Below, piece by piece: positions 32,849 to 44,433 of a DNA stretch of 64,000 bases (position 1 is the stretch's first letter; each line of letters starts with the position of its first letter). A program made the position numbers and the translations under genes. Location: assembly GCF_902459465.1 (NCBI RefSeq), contig NC_047066.1, positions 9,179,047 through 9,243,046 of the forward strand, written 5' to 3'. Under the pieces are notes generated by a model. The model was not told the origin of the DNA. It made no database searches and saw nothing but the letters and a program-made list of their open reading frames with translations. Origin of the DNA: Asterias rubens (Eukaryota; Echinodermata; Asteroidea; Forcipulatida; Asteriidae).

Positions 32849-33692
32849 ATATGTGATGGAGTCTATATGGACACAAAGCATAATATTAGACCTTGGGCAA
32901 CTGCGTCTCAGATCACCAATACTTGCAATACATTTTTATTGGTGTGACTGCTAGGGGAATGAACAAACAACTTCTGATAAACGCCATCTTTACGGACAAC
33001 CTGAGTTTCACCACTGATCTCTATTCTATTGACTGGATGGGACATGTTGAGCGCATTGTACACGTTTGATGATTAATGTTGCGACACACTGTGTACTCGT
33101 TCAAGATGGACTCTGCATACCACAAGCAAGTCAGATCATTCGCTCGGCCCCAGCGGCCAGTCTATCCAGGACTACTGGGATGGGCTAATCAGCGTGCACA
33201 GATTCTTGTTCAGGAAGTACGTCATGCGTACAGTGTGAGTGTGATGTGAGTGTGATGCAAGATGGGACTGAGCATTAACCAATGAGCATGCTTGATACGT
33301 TTGCCCATCCCAACGCTTTGGTTAAGGCAAGGCGCTGGGGTTGAGCGAAGTCCGAACGTCAATGTTGGTCCATGGTCTATGCTGTAATTGTGCACGGTCT
33401 AAATCAGCAGATGGACATTTCCAGTATTCAGGATTTGTTTTATGAAACTTTTTAAGTTGCTAAATTATTGAAGGTGACCTTAATGGTGCTTTAGGATGGT
33501 TATGAAAAGAATAGCTCATGTACATTATAAGAGAATGTGTGTGTGTTCATGATTGCCGTGTATCACAGTGTCTCCTGTAGTTAGTACCCCCATTGCTACA
33601 TTCACAAACAACTGTAAAAGTCATTGTGTCAGTGCAACAAGGTCGTGTTTACTTGAAAAGCAAGTTTTAGAATGTCAAAACGTTATATCTCA

Positions 33693-34070
33693 TTTAAAGG
33701 GAAGGTACACATTTGGTAATTACTCAGAACAATTATTAACTTAAAAACTGACTTGGTAATGGGCATTGGAGAGCTGTTGATAGTATAAAACTCTGTGAGC
33801 AACGACTACCTCTGAAGTAACATAGTTTTTGAGAAAGAGGTAATTTCTCACTAAAATATTAAAAGACTTCTAAGCTAGAATTCTTTTATTCCTATCTGAA
33901 AGCACACAAATTCGTCCACCAAGGGTGTTTTTTCTTTCATAGTTTTCTCGCAACTTTGATTAGCAATTGAGCCCAAATTTTCACAGGCTTGTTATTTGAT
34001 GCTTATGATGGGATACGCCAAGTGAGAACACTGGTGTTTGACAATTACCAAACGTGTACACTGCCTTTAA
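33693..34070 (+). repeat. Family A repeat, mixed-end copy
   Basis: The left end TTAAAGGGAAGGTACACATT is of the AAAGGGAAGG subtype, while the right end GTGTACACTGCCTTTAA is closer to the AAAGGCAGTG subtype. The body landmarks GTATAAAACTCTGTGAGCAA and TTTTCACAGGCTTGTTATTT are present. Confidence 0.88.
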
Positions 34071-35908
34071 TACAAAGAGATACAAAGTTGTTGTAGTAGC
34101 TTTTTTGTGCGAGATACATATTTTGTTTCAGTATCAAGTCACGACCTTGTTGAAACATAAGGAGAATTTTGGGACCTTTTATGGTGCACGATGTTGTTCC
34201 ATTATAAAAATTTATGCATCAAGGTTTCCAAAAGTGTTCATAAACATGCATGACTTATGCAGTCTGTAGACCTCCAAATGATACCAAAAAGTGTGCTTAA
34301 TTTTTTTCATTTTACAAATTTTTATTTGTGACACTGCCATTACAAAATTTGACTGTTCTCAGGAAAGGCCAACCACTTTACATGTAACAATTATTTATCT
34401 ATATTTAGAGCTGCAAATAAAAATGGTTGCAAGATTTGACCTTCTTCCACTCGACCCAACCTGACTACACATTTCTGAGTGTTTCCCATAATTACATTTG
34501 TAATGCTCCATGGCAAAACCAGGCACTCCTTTCCAATGTGCTTTCAACTGGCACCTTATTAAGCCTTTTCTTTCATAAAGAAAGTTTAAAGGCTTATTGT
34601 TCATTTTTTTTTTTTTGCTTTCAACGCCATTTTAAATTTTTCAAGCAAGAAGTGCCACATACTTACATTTCTATTACCAAATAAACAAAAATTATTTTCA
34701 GACATTTTTACTGGTAAAAATTATGTCGAAATACAATATTTTTTGTCTTATCTAGGCATGAGGTAATGGAAATGGATAGATACAGGTAGCCGGTTTTGGG
34801 ATATGGTAGACATAATGATGACAATAATCATGAGAACAAAACAGTTCCCTCATATGTCAACCATAACTCAAGAAAGGCTAATGGTCTTTTGGGGTGTTAA
34901 AACTGAGATGCCATTACTCATTGCTAGACCAATTCGAAGTTAGGTCAGTTTTACAAGTTTTCAGTAAAACATCCAGGTTCTTTTTGTGTAAACTTTCAAG
35001 CGGACAGTATATCACGGGTTGGAATCATTGAGAATAATTATCAGTTAAATAAGGACGGACAAATTCTTAATACTTTAAAAAATATTTTGAAAACTTTTTG
35101 ACAGTGCAGCCATGACTCTGGGAGCTTCACCTTTTTATAAACAGGCTTTATGTAAAAGCCAACTTTCTGTATTTTTAAACTGTACATGATCTGTAAATAA
35201 TATTAAAAAGGATATAATTTATTCAAAGTAACCTATTTACATAAGTTTTGTTGAGCATTATAGTTGATCAGCATATAATTAAGAACTCTTCCAGCTTGCA
35301 TGTAAAATCAGAATTGCACACCCAAGAGTGGAGGTAGGCGGAGGCAAAGGCAAAGCAAGTTTAACATTCAAAACAAGTAAAGGTTTTCCTATTGATTGTT
35401 CAAGTGCACTTGACGTTTGGGGTTCTCACCAGTACTAGTTTCCTACACACAATGTGTTAATATCAGACGTGCAACTTGTAATAAAAAAAAAAAAAAAATG
35501 GACAAGCTTACCAAACTTTATGCAGCATTTTCTATGGAACTATTTATTATAAAAAAGAAAATCAGCTCATTAGCTGAAAAGTTTTCATGCATAAAGTATG
35601 CCCTCTGGATGGAAACAATCTTTTTGTGGCAAATAACCATATAAAAACTTGCCTTGTTTTGAGTTATATAAAGACAAATTTGACCGATTGTTTTTTTTTT
35701 TTTTCCTTCCTTTATTCAAGCCAAATTAACCCATTCAGTCTCCTGTGGCTTATTCTTTGATATTAAAAATAAAACATGCATTGCCTGTAGGGGATTCCTC
35801 TGCTGCCGCTTCCAAGGTTGTTAAGTTACATGTACATGTACTTATAAACTTTGGTGTGGTCCCTGGTTATTACAGGTTGAATGGCATCCGACTGGCACCC
35901 CAAGCAAA

Positions 35909-36095
35909 TAGGGAGTTTTCGTTTTCGACGATGGATGGTCCTGCGACGGTAATGATGACATTTGGCGGCTTTGAGGACGGTCATCCCTCAATTTCCACGA
36001 CAGTACTTGGAATGAAGCTTCGTTGTGCTGAAAACGACGTTTGGCTGAAGAAAACCGTCACAGACCCATCCGTCGTCGAAAACGTAAAATCCCTT
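35909..36095. repeat. Foldback element, AGGGAGTTTTCGTTTTCGACG type
   Basis: GGGAGTTTTCGTTTTCGACG plus ATGGATGGTCCTGCGACGGT are mirrored by ACCGTCACAGACCCATCCGT and CGTCGAAAACG. An older copy is at 47343-47541. Confidence 0.88.
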
Positions 36096-36479
36096 ATCTT
36101 CAACACATTCCCTAGTGAATTTAACAGACGTCACTTGTGCTGATTTTAAAAATACTGTTTTATATCGATAGACATTAAAGTTATTGGAGTTCTAAAATCA
36201 GGTCAGAATTACATTGACAAAAATAGTAAAAAATAAAAATCACCATTCCGTCCAAAGTGAGCTGTGTGTATTTTTAATTGAATTTCAAATGTCGTGCATG
36301 GAGGTATAGAACATTGTTTGCTGTATTTATAAAACAAGAAATAAAAAATTGTAAAAATCCACATTTTTGTCATGTCTTGTGTCTTATTTTGTATTGTTTA
36401 TGTTGGCAACAATTTGAAATTGAAAAGTGTATAATGCTGTAACTTTAGGCTTTGAGTGCATAACAGCTAGGGACAAGAT

Positions 36480-36720
36480 CAGGGCCCAATTTCATGGCTC
36501 TGCTTACCACCAATTTCTGCGCTTACGTTAACTATTCCCCACTTGACATGCAAGCGCCGAATTTCTGCGCAAGCCTTGTAAGCGTAGAATGTCTAGTAAT
36601 GTTGAAGCCAAAATTCGCCGCTAGCCCATGAAATACGCTTGCCGTAAGGACATAATTCCCTGCTTCCGTAAGCGTCGATTCTGTGCTTACGGTAAGCCAA
36701 GCCATGAAAATTGGGGCCTG
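36480..36720. repeat. Foldback element, GGGCCCAATTTCATGG type
   Basis: CAGGGCCCAATTTCATGGCT is mirrored by GCCATGAAAATTGGGGCCTG. CTGCTTACCAC...GTGCTTACGGTAAG arms lie inside. This is the full-length relative of 9101-9235. Confidence 0.85.
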
Positions 36721-37006
36721 ATGTATTTGAAAACTACTTAAAAATGATGCTGAATCTACCAGCCAAATGTTACAATTTAGGGGGTTTACAGATTATGTGC
36801 ATCACCAGAAACACAAAGCTACTGGTTTGGACACACAATGGATTATTCAATCCTCACTTATGTGATTGCAAATACTTCTTTCATGAGAAAATGGTTTTGA
36901 GAAAATCCTGAAATCAGCAGAATCCTTACAAACTTGTGACAAGTAGGAGCAATGATTTAGTTATAGCCAGCGCCAAAGTCATTATTTCTTGCACTGGCTG
37001 CCTAAA

Positions 37007-37189
37007 GCCCTGGACCCAATTTCACAGAGCTGGTTAAGCACAAAACTAACTAAGCACTTCAAAATCATGCTTACCAGAAAAAGATTACCAGCTAAAATAC
37101 CATTTCACATGCACAGTGACTGGTATCCTGCTATATGTTGCTTAGCAGCAATATTTTCTGCTTAAGCATCTCTATGAAATCAGGCCCTG
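37007..37189. repeat. Foldback element abutting the stop codon of the XRCC1-like gene
   Basis: CCTGGACCCAATTTCACAGA and CTATGAAATCAGGCCCTG are its ends. It finishes four bases before the stop codon (37194-37196) of the minus-strand gene, so the start of that gene's 3' UTR is made of this element. Confidence 0.85.
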
Positions 37190-37193
37190 TTTC

Positions 37194-40100
37194 TTAATAC
37201 AACAAGGTAGCGTCACTCGATTCCATCCAGTTATTCTTAGACATTTCTTCGAGAATGGTATTCCTTTGCAGACAGAGATTGGCGTGGGTCTCGATGATCC
37301 GCAGAGGGAACCTGACATTACACACTGGGCACGGCAAACAGTCTTCTTCATCGTCACTGTCGATGACTACGGTCCCTTTTGATGACTGATTGGCTGTAAT
37401 GTAACCCCCTGGTGGTGATGGCGTCGACATGATTTGGACATTGGCAGGTGTCTTTCCAGGATTTGGCGGTGACGAGTTAGGAGATAGTTGCTTCTTGGAT
37501 GGTTTACGCGATGGAACAGCCCCTTGATAGCTTGGCATGACAGCTGTAGGAATGTGAGTAGACATGGTTGGAGGATCTGCAAGTGGAAGCGACTCGCTTG
37601 CTTGCCTCCCACCTCGCCTGCCCCTGCCACGCCCTCTTCCTCGACCACCCCTTCCTCGGGATGTTTTCACCGAGGAAATAGGGCTTGGTGGTGAATCTGT
37701 AAAACTGTTTTGTGCCTTAGTAATGCTGCTTGCAGATTGGATTCCCTGGCAGTCCAGTATGTGGCCTGTAATTTGCCTCGCTGTGAACTTCACTGAAAGT
37801 GGATGGACGGGAAAGTGGAGGGAAACAAGAATTTATTAATAATCAGTCTTAACTTGTAAACAATTGTTTATTTTTTCGGACACAATACAAAAGTTGTAAA
37901 CTTTTAAATTCCCAGCACATGACAACATCATTCATAAGTAAAAATGCAAATTTATTATTATAAATAAAGTTTAATACCAGGGATAAATTAAAACACTTTG
38001 ATCCAACTTACGGAAGCATTTGGGACAGTCTCTGAACTCCATGGGGGTGAGATCCAATAAGGTTGATGAGCTGCTGTGAGGGGATGGTGTGCTGTTGGTT
38101 TTTGTCTTTGGCTTCGTCTTTGGCTTAGTGTTTGGCTTTGGCTGTAAGTTTTGTCCCTTTTTCACTGCTTTTGGGACTTCAGGAGGAGACCTTGTACACA
38201 AGAAAAACAAAAAAACATTAACCAGGAGTAAAATCATAACGAAATTACAGCATGGTTCAATTTCATGGCAATAGGCAATGCAAGTCTCGCTCTGTCATTT
38301 CTAATAATTGTCCTGTCAGTGAAGTGTCCCTCTGAAAATCAAGAGAAAACTCACCCGTTATTGACTAAATAATCTACTCTTGCCACCGCTAGCTCTTTGA
38401 AAACTTTCTTCTCTTGCTTGCTAAGTTTGCGTCCAAGAAGATTCTGTAAGCCTGGCCGAATGTCTGAAAGAAGGAAAACGATCTATGAGTTTGGTATAAA
38501 CTAGATGCTAGAGGTCGTTTTAATGTACAGATTATTCATTCAAATACAAGGATAGTTATGGCTAACAGCACCAAATAAGCAAAAAAGTATATTTTACAAA
38601 TAAAGGCAAAAGTATTTGTAAACTCTAAGGCCAGATACAAACTCTCAAACTAGACACACAAATGGAATAACAATACACTACATGTATTTCAGTAATCAAC
38701 ATTAAACACAGTCAACAATCAACAAGATATACAACAAATCAAAAGTAAATATATACAAATTTTGTAATAAAAGACAAATTATACGAGAGGCCCGACTACT
38801 ATTATTAATTATTTTCTGGTAATGAAACCAAGGATGTCTTGTAAGTGAACTTAATCACCGAGGAAACCTGTAAACAAGGGTGCGTGCCATGTGAACCAGA
38901 AACACTGGGGCAAACCCAACAATCTTAAAGTGTTTTGGGTTCTTTTATATGCACTACAAAGACTAGTACAACAAGCCTACAGCTTACTGTCCCATCTAAC
39001 GGATAGAGCAATCTCGGTAAAGTGTCTTGCTCGCAAGTGCCACGACTGTGACTCGAACGCACACTCTGCCGACTCGAAACACCAGAGCTTGAGTTTGGTG
39101 CTCCTAACAGCACAGCCACGTTAACACCATGACAGGGCAGAAACAATTTAAAAACAGTCAATACAAATAAGCAGAAAATGTAACCAAAAATTTAAAGCAG
39201 AATTGGGTATTTACAAGGGACACAAATAAAAACAATATCAAAACGGTTTTAATAGATGGACATTTGCATCAGGGTTATTATAAAACCATAATTTATGTCA
39301 AGATGACCATAAAATAAAAGTTACCCATATTTTCAGTCACAACAGATAAGAAAAGAGCGTAAATTAATTGCTCGAGACATTCCATTGATGACTCCCTACT
39401 TACCAGATAATTTAGAATCTAACAGGACACGCCCATGGGACCTGAGGAATTCTTCTGCAACTTCTTCAAACTGAAAAAAGGGTATAAAAAAGGAAACCCA
39501 GTTGATATATTGCAAAAATAAATAAGGACTATTTTACAAATTAGCAAATATTTTTTGTTTAAGTGGTTCTCTACCAATTTCAGCTTAGCAGATTACTGTT
39601 CTACTTACCTCTTTACATCTCATCTTGGTCGGGGATGTCGCGGTAGTTGAGTTACTTGTTCTTTTAGTTGGAAGTTTTGGACCAGCCAACTTCTCCCGTT
39701 CTGTATGACCTTTCTTGACCTCTGCCCTTCCCTCTCCTAGGACTCTCTGCCTAATATTGTTAGGCTGACCTTTAGACTCCGGCGATATTTTATGCCTTGA
39801 GTTCTTGTTACCATGAGCACGGTTACCAAGGTGATTCGAGGGAGGAGGGGAGTTTTTTCTTTGGTTTTCTGCATCACTATCTCGTCTTCGCTGATTCGCC
39901 GGGATCTTCCAGGAATTTTCTCTGCCCGTGCCGGGACTCTTGGCTGTATCGCTACTCATTGTACCTCTCGAGGGATTTTCTGATCGTCTTGGAGTAACTT
40001 GACTGTTGGACGAGGCAAGCACCATCTGGGCTGACCGGCTGAGCGAGTTTGATTTGTCTGATCCACTGTCCGCAGTTGACGCCATCTTCAAGAGTCGGTT

Positions 40101-43100
40101 TTTCAGTTCTGCAGTCTCTCCATCACTGGATATTAAAAAAATCAACAACAAATTTTATTTTGTTTTTAACTATAGCGCTCTCATTTAAGGCCACACAAAG
40201 GTTTAGCAAACCGTACATTTTTGGAATCCTCATGACTAGACGAGTAAATTGATATGATTGGAATATTTTTGAATTTTGACCCCCAAGTGACCTTGTCAAT
40301 CCCTCCAAGAAATGTCTGACATTTTTAAAGGCAGCCCAAGTTCCAAATTTGTTGTATTCATCACACATCCGTAAGGTCACGGATGCTGCATTCGGGAATC
40401 CTACTGATGAAGACTGTAGAAAAATAATTTCCAATGTCGTGATCAAAAGTTAAACATTTTGATTGTTTGTTGTCACCTGTACTTCTCGCTGTTTGTAGCC
40501 GTCATGACTTGTCTCTGAAAGCTAGAATTTGTCTTCCAAGAAGGAGACAGAACCATGCGACCTCTTGGTGACTTGTTGTTCATGGTGGGTGTGTTCCCAG
40601 ACTTATGATGAAGCTGAAAAACAAAACATACTTCTTTGTTTATAAAAATTATCATAAATAAAATGATTTTAGTTAGGCATGACAATTTTGGTTGGTAGAG
40701 CAGAGTACCTTTTCCCAGTTCGTTCGAAGCAGTAATGGTGCCTTGCTCAAGGGCACAAGTACCATGACCGGGATTCGAACCCACACTTTGCTGGTGACAA
40801 CACTGGAGCTTGGGTTTCGGTGAACAAGCCGGCTTGGCCACAACATGCCACACACAAATGCTACAACATGCAACACACAAATGCCACATGCTTTTCCAGG
40901 CTACTAAATGTTGCTGATTTTTTGGAGTGGAAAACAACCAGAATTCAGATTAAAGTAGGAAGCCAGGGATAAAAGTTAAAGACAGTGGACACTATTGGTA
41001 ATTGTCAAAGACCAGTCTTCTCACTTTGTGTATCTCAACATATGCATAAAATAACCAACCTGTGAAAATTTGAGCTCAATTGGTGGTCGAGGTTGCGAGA
41101 TAATAATGAAAGAAAAAACACCTTTGTCACACGAAGTTGTGTGCATTTATATGGTTGATTTCGAGGCCTCAAATTCTAAATCTGAGGTCTCAAAATCATA
41201 TTAGTGGAAAATTACTTCTTTCTCGAAAACTAAGGTACTTCAGAGAGGTAGTCGTTTCTCACAATGTTTTATACTATCAGCCTCTCCCCATTACTCGTTA
41301 CCAAGTGAGGTTTTATGCTAATAATTATTTTGAGTAATTACCAATAGTGTCCACTGCCTTTAAAAAAATTGTAGGAGATCACAAAAGACACAATGTAGGG
41401 ACAAACCCACGGCAAAACTAAAGGCAGTATTTGGAAATTACCTTGGTCATTGTGGGTCCTGGACTGACAGTTTGATCTTGGTCTTTCTTATCCTCTAGCG
41501 ACCGGAGACGGATGAAGGCTAGACCAAACTGAGAATCTTTCTTATATGGCTGACTGCATACTACTTTAATGCGATCCCATTCATCGGCTAGACTTTCCTC
41601 AGTCAAGTTGGCTTTACAGGGAAAAAAAAAAAAAAATCATAACATTATGGAAACTATGGATAAATCACAAAGACAACTGTGCTTACCAATTACATGTTTC
41701 TGCTCAGCAAAAATTTGTGAAACACAATTGCCTTCATAAGGACCTCTTGACTTTTTCTTTCAATTAAAAAAACAGCACTTGACACTATTGGTAATTACTC
41801 AAAATAATTCTTAGCATAGAAACTTACTTGGTAATGAGCAGTGATAGTGTAAAACATTGTGAGAAACGGCTCCCTCTGAAGTAACTTAGTTTTTAAGAAA
41901 GAAGTAATTTCCCACGGAAATATTTTAATTGAATTCAGCTGAGGTCTCGAAATCAAGCATCTGAAAGCACACAACTTGTGCGACAAGGGTGTTTTTATCT
42001 TTCACTTGCAACTTCCACGACCAATTGAGTTCAAATTTTCACAGGTTTGCTATTTTATGCATATGTTGAGATACACCAAGTGAGAAGACTGGTCTTTGAC
42101 AATTTCCAGTAGTTTCCATCCAGTGCCTTTTAACCAGTTTTAGACTTTACCTTTGGTGAACATTTTCACGCCGCATTTATTCTGTCCACTTTTGCATTCC
42201 ATTGGCGACATCAGTATAGTGGCTGGGATTAAGGTCACAAATCTATTACTGGACCAGGAAGATTTCTGGACAAGTATCTCCACAAAGGCTGATCCATAGT
42301 TGCCTGAAACAAGAAAACAAACAAAATTTGTTTAGTAGAATAGCGCCCTCTAGGGATCGTGTTTGGTTTACATACTACGAGTTATGTGATTCTCTAATGA
42401 ATGGTACGGATAGATCTTCACTCTTTTATACAGTACCATTGTTCGGCTCCTCTCCGTGTCAAAATATTAGTGGTGGGCAAGGCTATAAATCTTCTATTTT
42501 TCCACAGTCCACCAAAGGTGAATGGTCTTGGATCAACAATTTATGACTAATTATGGGGCCATCATTGCTGAAGTGCAGGCTTCAGGCATGATGCCTGGTT
42601 TCCAAACTGTTCATGTTATGGGGCCCTGCAATAAGTTGAATGGCATTTTGACTGTGTTCTTTCTCCGTGCCATTGATACCCCATTATTAGCTGTGTCTCA
42701 GATCAATGCCGATGGACAATAGTTAGATTTATTTTAGGGAAAATTTGTCCTGGGTGGCAATTATATCTTTGCAGCTAAGAGTTCTTCTTTTTCTTCCTTG
42801 GTGAGTACAGTCCGCCAATTTGGTATTGCGTACTTTGTTCATGGCAAAAATTGTGAGTTCTCGGCGCGCACCTGCCCAGAACCGCCCAGCACTATCCACA
42901 ACCTACCAAGATCAACGTAGCCAATCTTGGCTGCTTTCTCCAGCTGGAACAGTGCCTGTATGGAGCCCGATCGGTCCCCCGATGAACACAGCCAGCGTTT
43001 CCATTGACTGCTCTGATGTAGCAGATTCTCTACCTTATGAATAGGATCCTGGAAATCACAAAACAAATTTGATGTTAGTAATTTACCACAAAGAAGTTTC

Positions 43101-44188
43101 TCAGCCTTCTTCTGCTTCATTCATCATACATGCACATCGACATCACCTCAGAGGGAAGGCTGGGTGCTTTTCATAAATCTTTGCAAAGGACTAGTTAAAC
43201 ATTATTGTTAATACAATAATAAATACAATATTATCTTGAAGTACGCGCTAATCCTCCAATCAGATACGCAGAATGGAGTGGTGATAAAAACCTATACTGT
43301 TGGGCTAATATCACTACCTGCGTCTTGTGTGTTCTATGCCACGCGCCAAGTTTGCTTGAAGACAAATACATTATCACACGCACGCTCGTGGAAATACGAA
43401 AAATATATCGCGTCTGCGTCCCATATCCAACTCGGCCTTCAGCCTCGTTGGATATGGGACGCAGACGCGCTATATTTTTCCGTATTCCACTCACGCTTGT
43501 GTGATAACTTATACAATCAATACATGGATAATGTATTATATTATTGTTCACATTCACAACAACCAGCGACTACTTTCTTATTTATAATTAGGCTAGTTTA
43601 ATATTTTTACACTTTTGCAATAATTACACTTTTATAACTAAGTTTTTACCCAAAAAGCAAAGGAACAATTTGAGTAAATTAGTAGTAGATACCAATCAAT
43701 TTAACAGTTATTTATATTTATTTCATTCCTGATTCAGTAACAAATGATGGCAGGATTGGAATTGGATAGAGTTTGGAAAAATTTCTGTATCACTATATCA
43801 TGCCACAAATGTCATTCGTTTTTTGGTAAAAATATGTGCCCCCCCCCCCCTCCCCCTCATTCACCCGCTTCATTCATTCATACACTACAGTACAGTTTTC
43901 CCCATGCCATGATAACAACGCGCTAATTAATAATAATAAAAACATGAATAGGCATAGCGTGTGACCCTGGGTTTGGGTGAAACAAACATTTAACCATGGA
44001 GCTTGCTCCATGATTTAACATACACAACGGGAAGAAACAACTCAAAAATATCAATACCTTTATATTAGTAAATACTTCCTTTCAATTAATGCTTTAATTT
44101 ACTTTAACTTAAAACAACACTTTTCACCCAAAATGTAACAAACCTGAGAACTGAACACGATGACTTCTCTCAATTTTACTGGCGCCAT
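37194..44188 (-). CDS. XRCC1 N-terminal-domain protein with two UBZ4-like fingers (XNDC1-like)
   Basis: Ten minus-strand exons: 44144-44188 (ATG 44188-44186), 42907-43048, 42151-42303, 41442-41611, 40477-40613, 39609-40125, 39404-39470, 38355-38463, 38012-38190 and 37194-37792 (TAA), giving 705 aa. Residues 1 to about 165 align along their length with the XRCC1 N-terminal domain: PVKLREVIVFSSQD, the HKVENLL block, YVDLGNYGSAFVEILV, ILMSP, and WDRIKVVCSQPYKKDSQFGL. In XRCC1 this domain binds DNA polymerase beta. After a Ser/Lys-rich linker there is no BRCT domain. Instead there are two CxxC...HxxxC fingers resembling UBZ4 ubiquitin-binding zinc fingers: CPKC...HILDC near 503-523, which spans an exon junction, and CPVC...HANLC near 663-684. 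Between them lie an Arg/Gly tract (about 552-570) and a VVIDSDDEED patch that looks SUMO-interacting. A single-strand-break or ubiquitin-linked repair role is inferred. Confidence 0.9.
38930..39130 (-). repeat. tRNA-derived SINE (family S4)
   Basis: GTTTTGGGTTCTTTTATATG, AAGTGTCTTGCTCGCAAGTG and ACTCGAACGCACACTCTGCC...CCAGAGCTTGAGTTTGGTGC read as a minus-strand tRNA-like head with a conserved body. It lies in intron 7 of the XRCC1-like gene. Confidence 0.65.
40685..40860 (-). repeat. tRNA-derived SINE (family S4)
   Basis: TTGGTAGAGCAGAGTACC, TGCTCAAGGGCACAAGTACC, GGGATTCGAACCCACACTTT (complement of a B box) and GCCGGCTTGGCCACAAC are the landmarks. It lies in intron 4 of the XRCC1-like gene. 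Confidence 0.7.
40977..41365 (-). repeat. Family A repeat
   Basis: The ends are TTAAAGACAGTGGACACTAT and AATAGTGTCCACTGCCTTTAA. The body is reversed relative to 13573 and includes the GATTTCGAGGCCTCA / TGAGGTCTCAAAATC hairpin. It lies on the downstream side of exon 4 of the XRCC1-like gene. Confidence 0.9.
41769..42132 (+). repeat. Family A repeat, partly eroded
   Basis: AACAGCACTTGACACTATTG opens it and TAGTTTCCATCCAGTGCC closes it. The internal hairpin has lost one arm. It ends 19 bp from the low edge of exon 3 of the XRCC1-like gene and is inverted relative to the 40977 copy, so exon 4 sits between inverted copies. Confidence 0.85.
43371..43507. repeat. Near-perfect foldback element
   Basis: TTATCACACGCACGCTCGTG / CACTCACGCTTGTGTGATAA ends are followed by GCGTCTGCGTCCCATATCCA and CGAGGCTGAAGGCCGAG-like arms meeting at about 43440. 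It lies in intron 1 of the XRCC1-like gene. AT-rich sequence on both sides may belong to a larger element. Confidence 0.92.
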
Positions 44189-44433
44189 GTTGAAATACCG
44201 CGCCAAACTTTGCCCTGGTACGCGGCCCGCGAGCTACTTTACACAGTGCACATCAATTTGATAGTCACCAGTCAAACAAATTTTCACAAGCTCGGGGAGT
44301 CTATAAAATAACAACACGATGTTGTGTTTCTACAATTCCAGTGTGTGGCTGGCTCTAGATGAATTTCGCTCTAGATTAGTTGTGTGTTGTCTTTTTATTT
44401 TTCGCCTTTTACTTTTACCTTTCTATTCACGAT
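44189..44433. promoter_or_regulatory. Divergent promoter between the XRCC1-like gene and CENPS
   Basis: The two start codons face away from each other with 245 bp between them, so the core promoters and 5' leaders of both genes must overlap or abut here. I see no convincing TATA box. The part nearest the XRCC1-like gene is GC-rich (CGCGGCCCGCGAG at about 44221). Shared control of two genome-maintenance genes is inferred only. Confidence 0.6.

Larger units (their letters stand above)
32849..37193. other. Intergenic region between convergent coiled-coil and XRCC1-like genes
   Basis: About 4.3 kb hold both 3' UTRs and at least four repeats (33693, 35909, 36480, 37007). No exon was found. The 132-aa frame at 35745-36143 lies across a foldback element and is rejected as a gene. 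Confidence 0.65.

Noticed and set aside
35745-36143. 132-aa open frame on the plus strand
   Set aside because: Its centre is a foldback element with a second diverged copy at 47343-47541 that has no matching frame, so the open frame is incidental.
42328-42724. Two overlapping plus-strand frames in intron 2 of the XRCC1-like gene
   Set aside because: They shift frame and stop repeatedly, with no domain seen. Possibly a decayed repeat, but evidence is too thin to call a gene or pseudogene.
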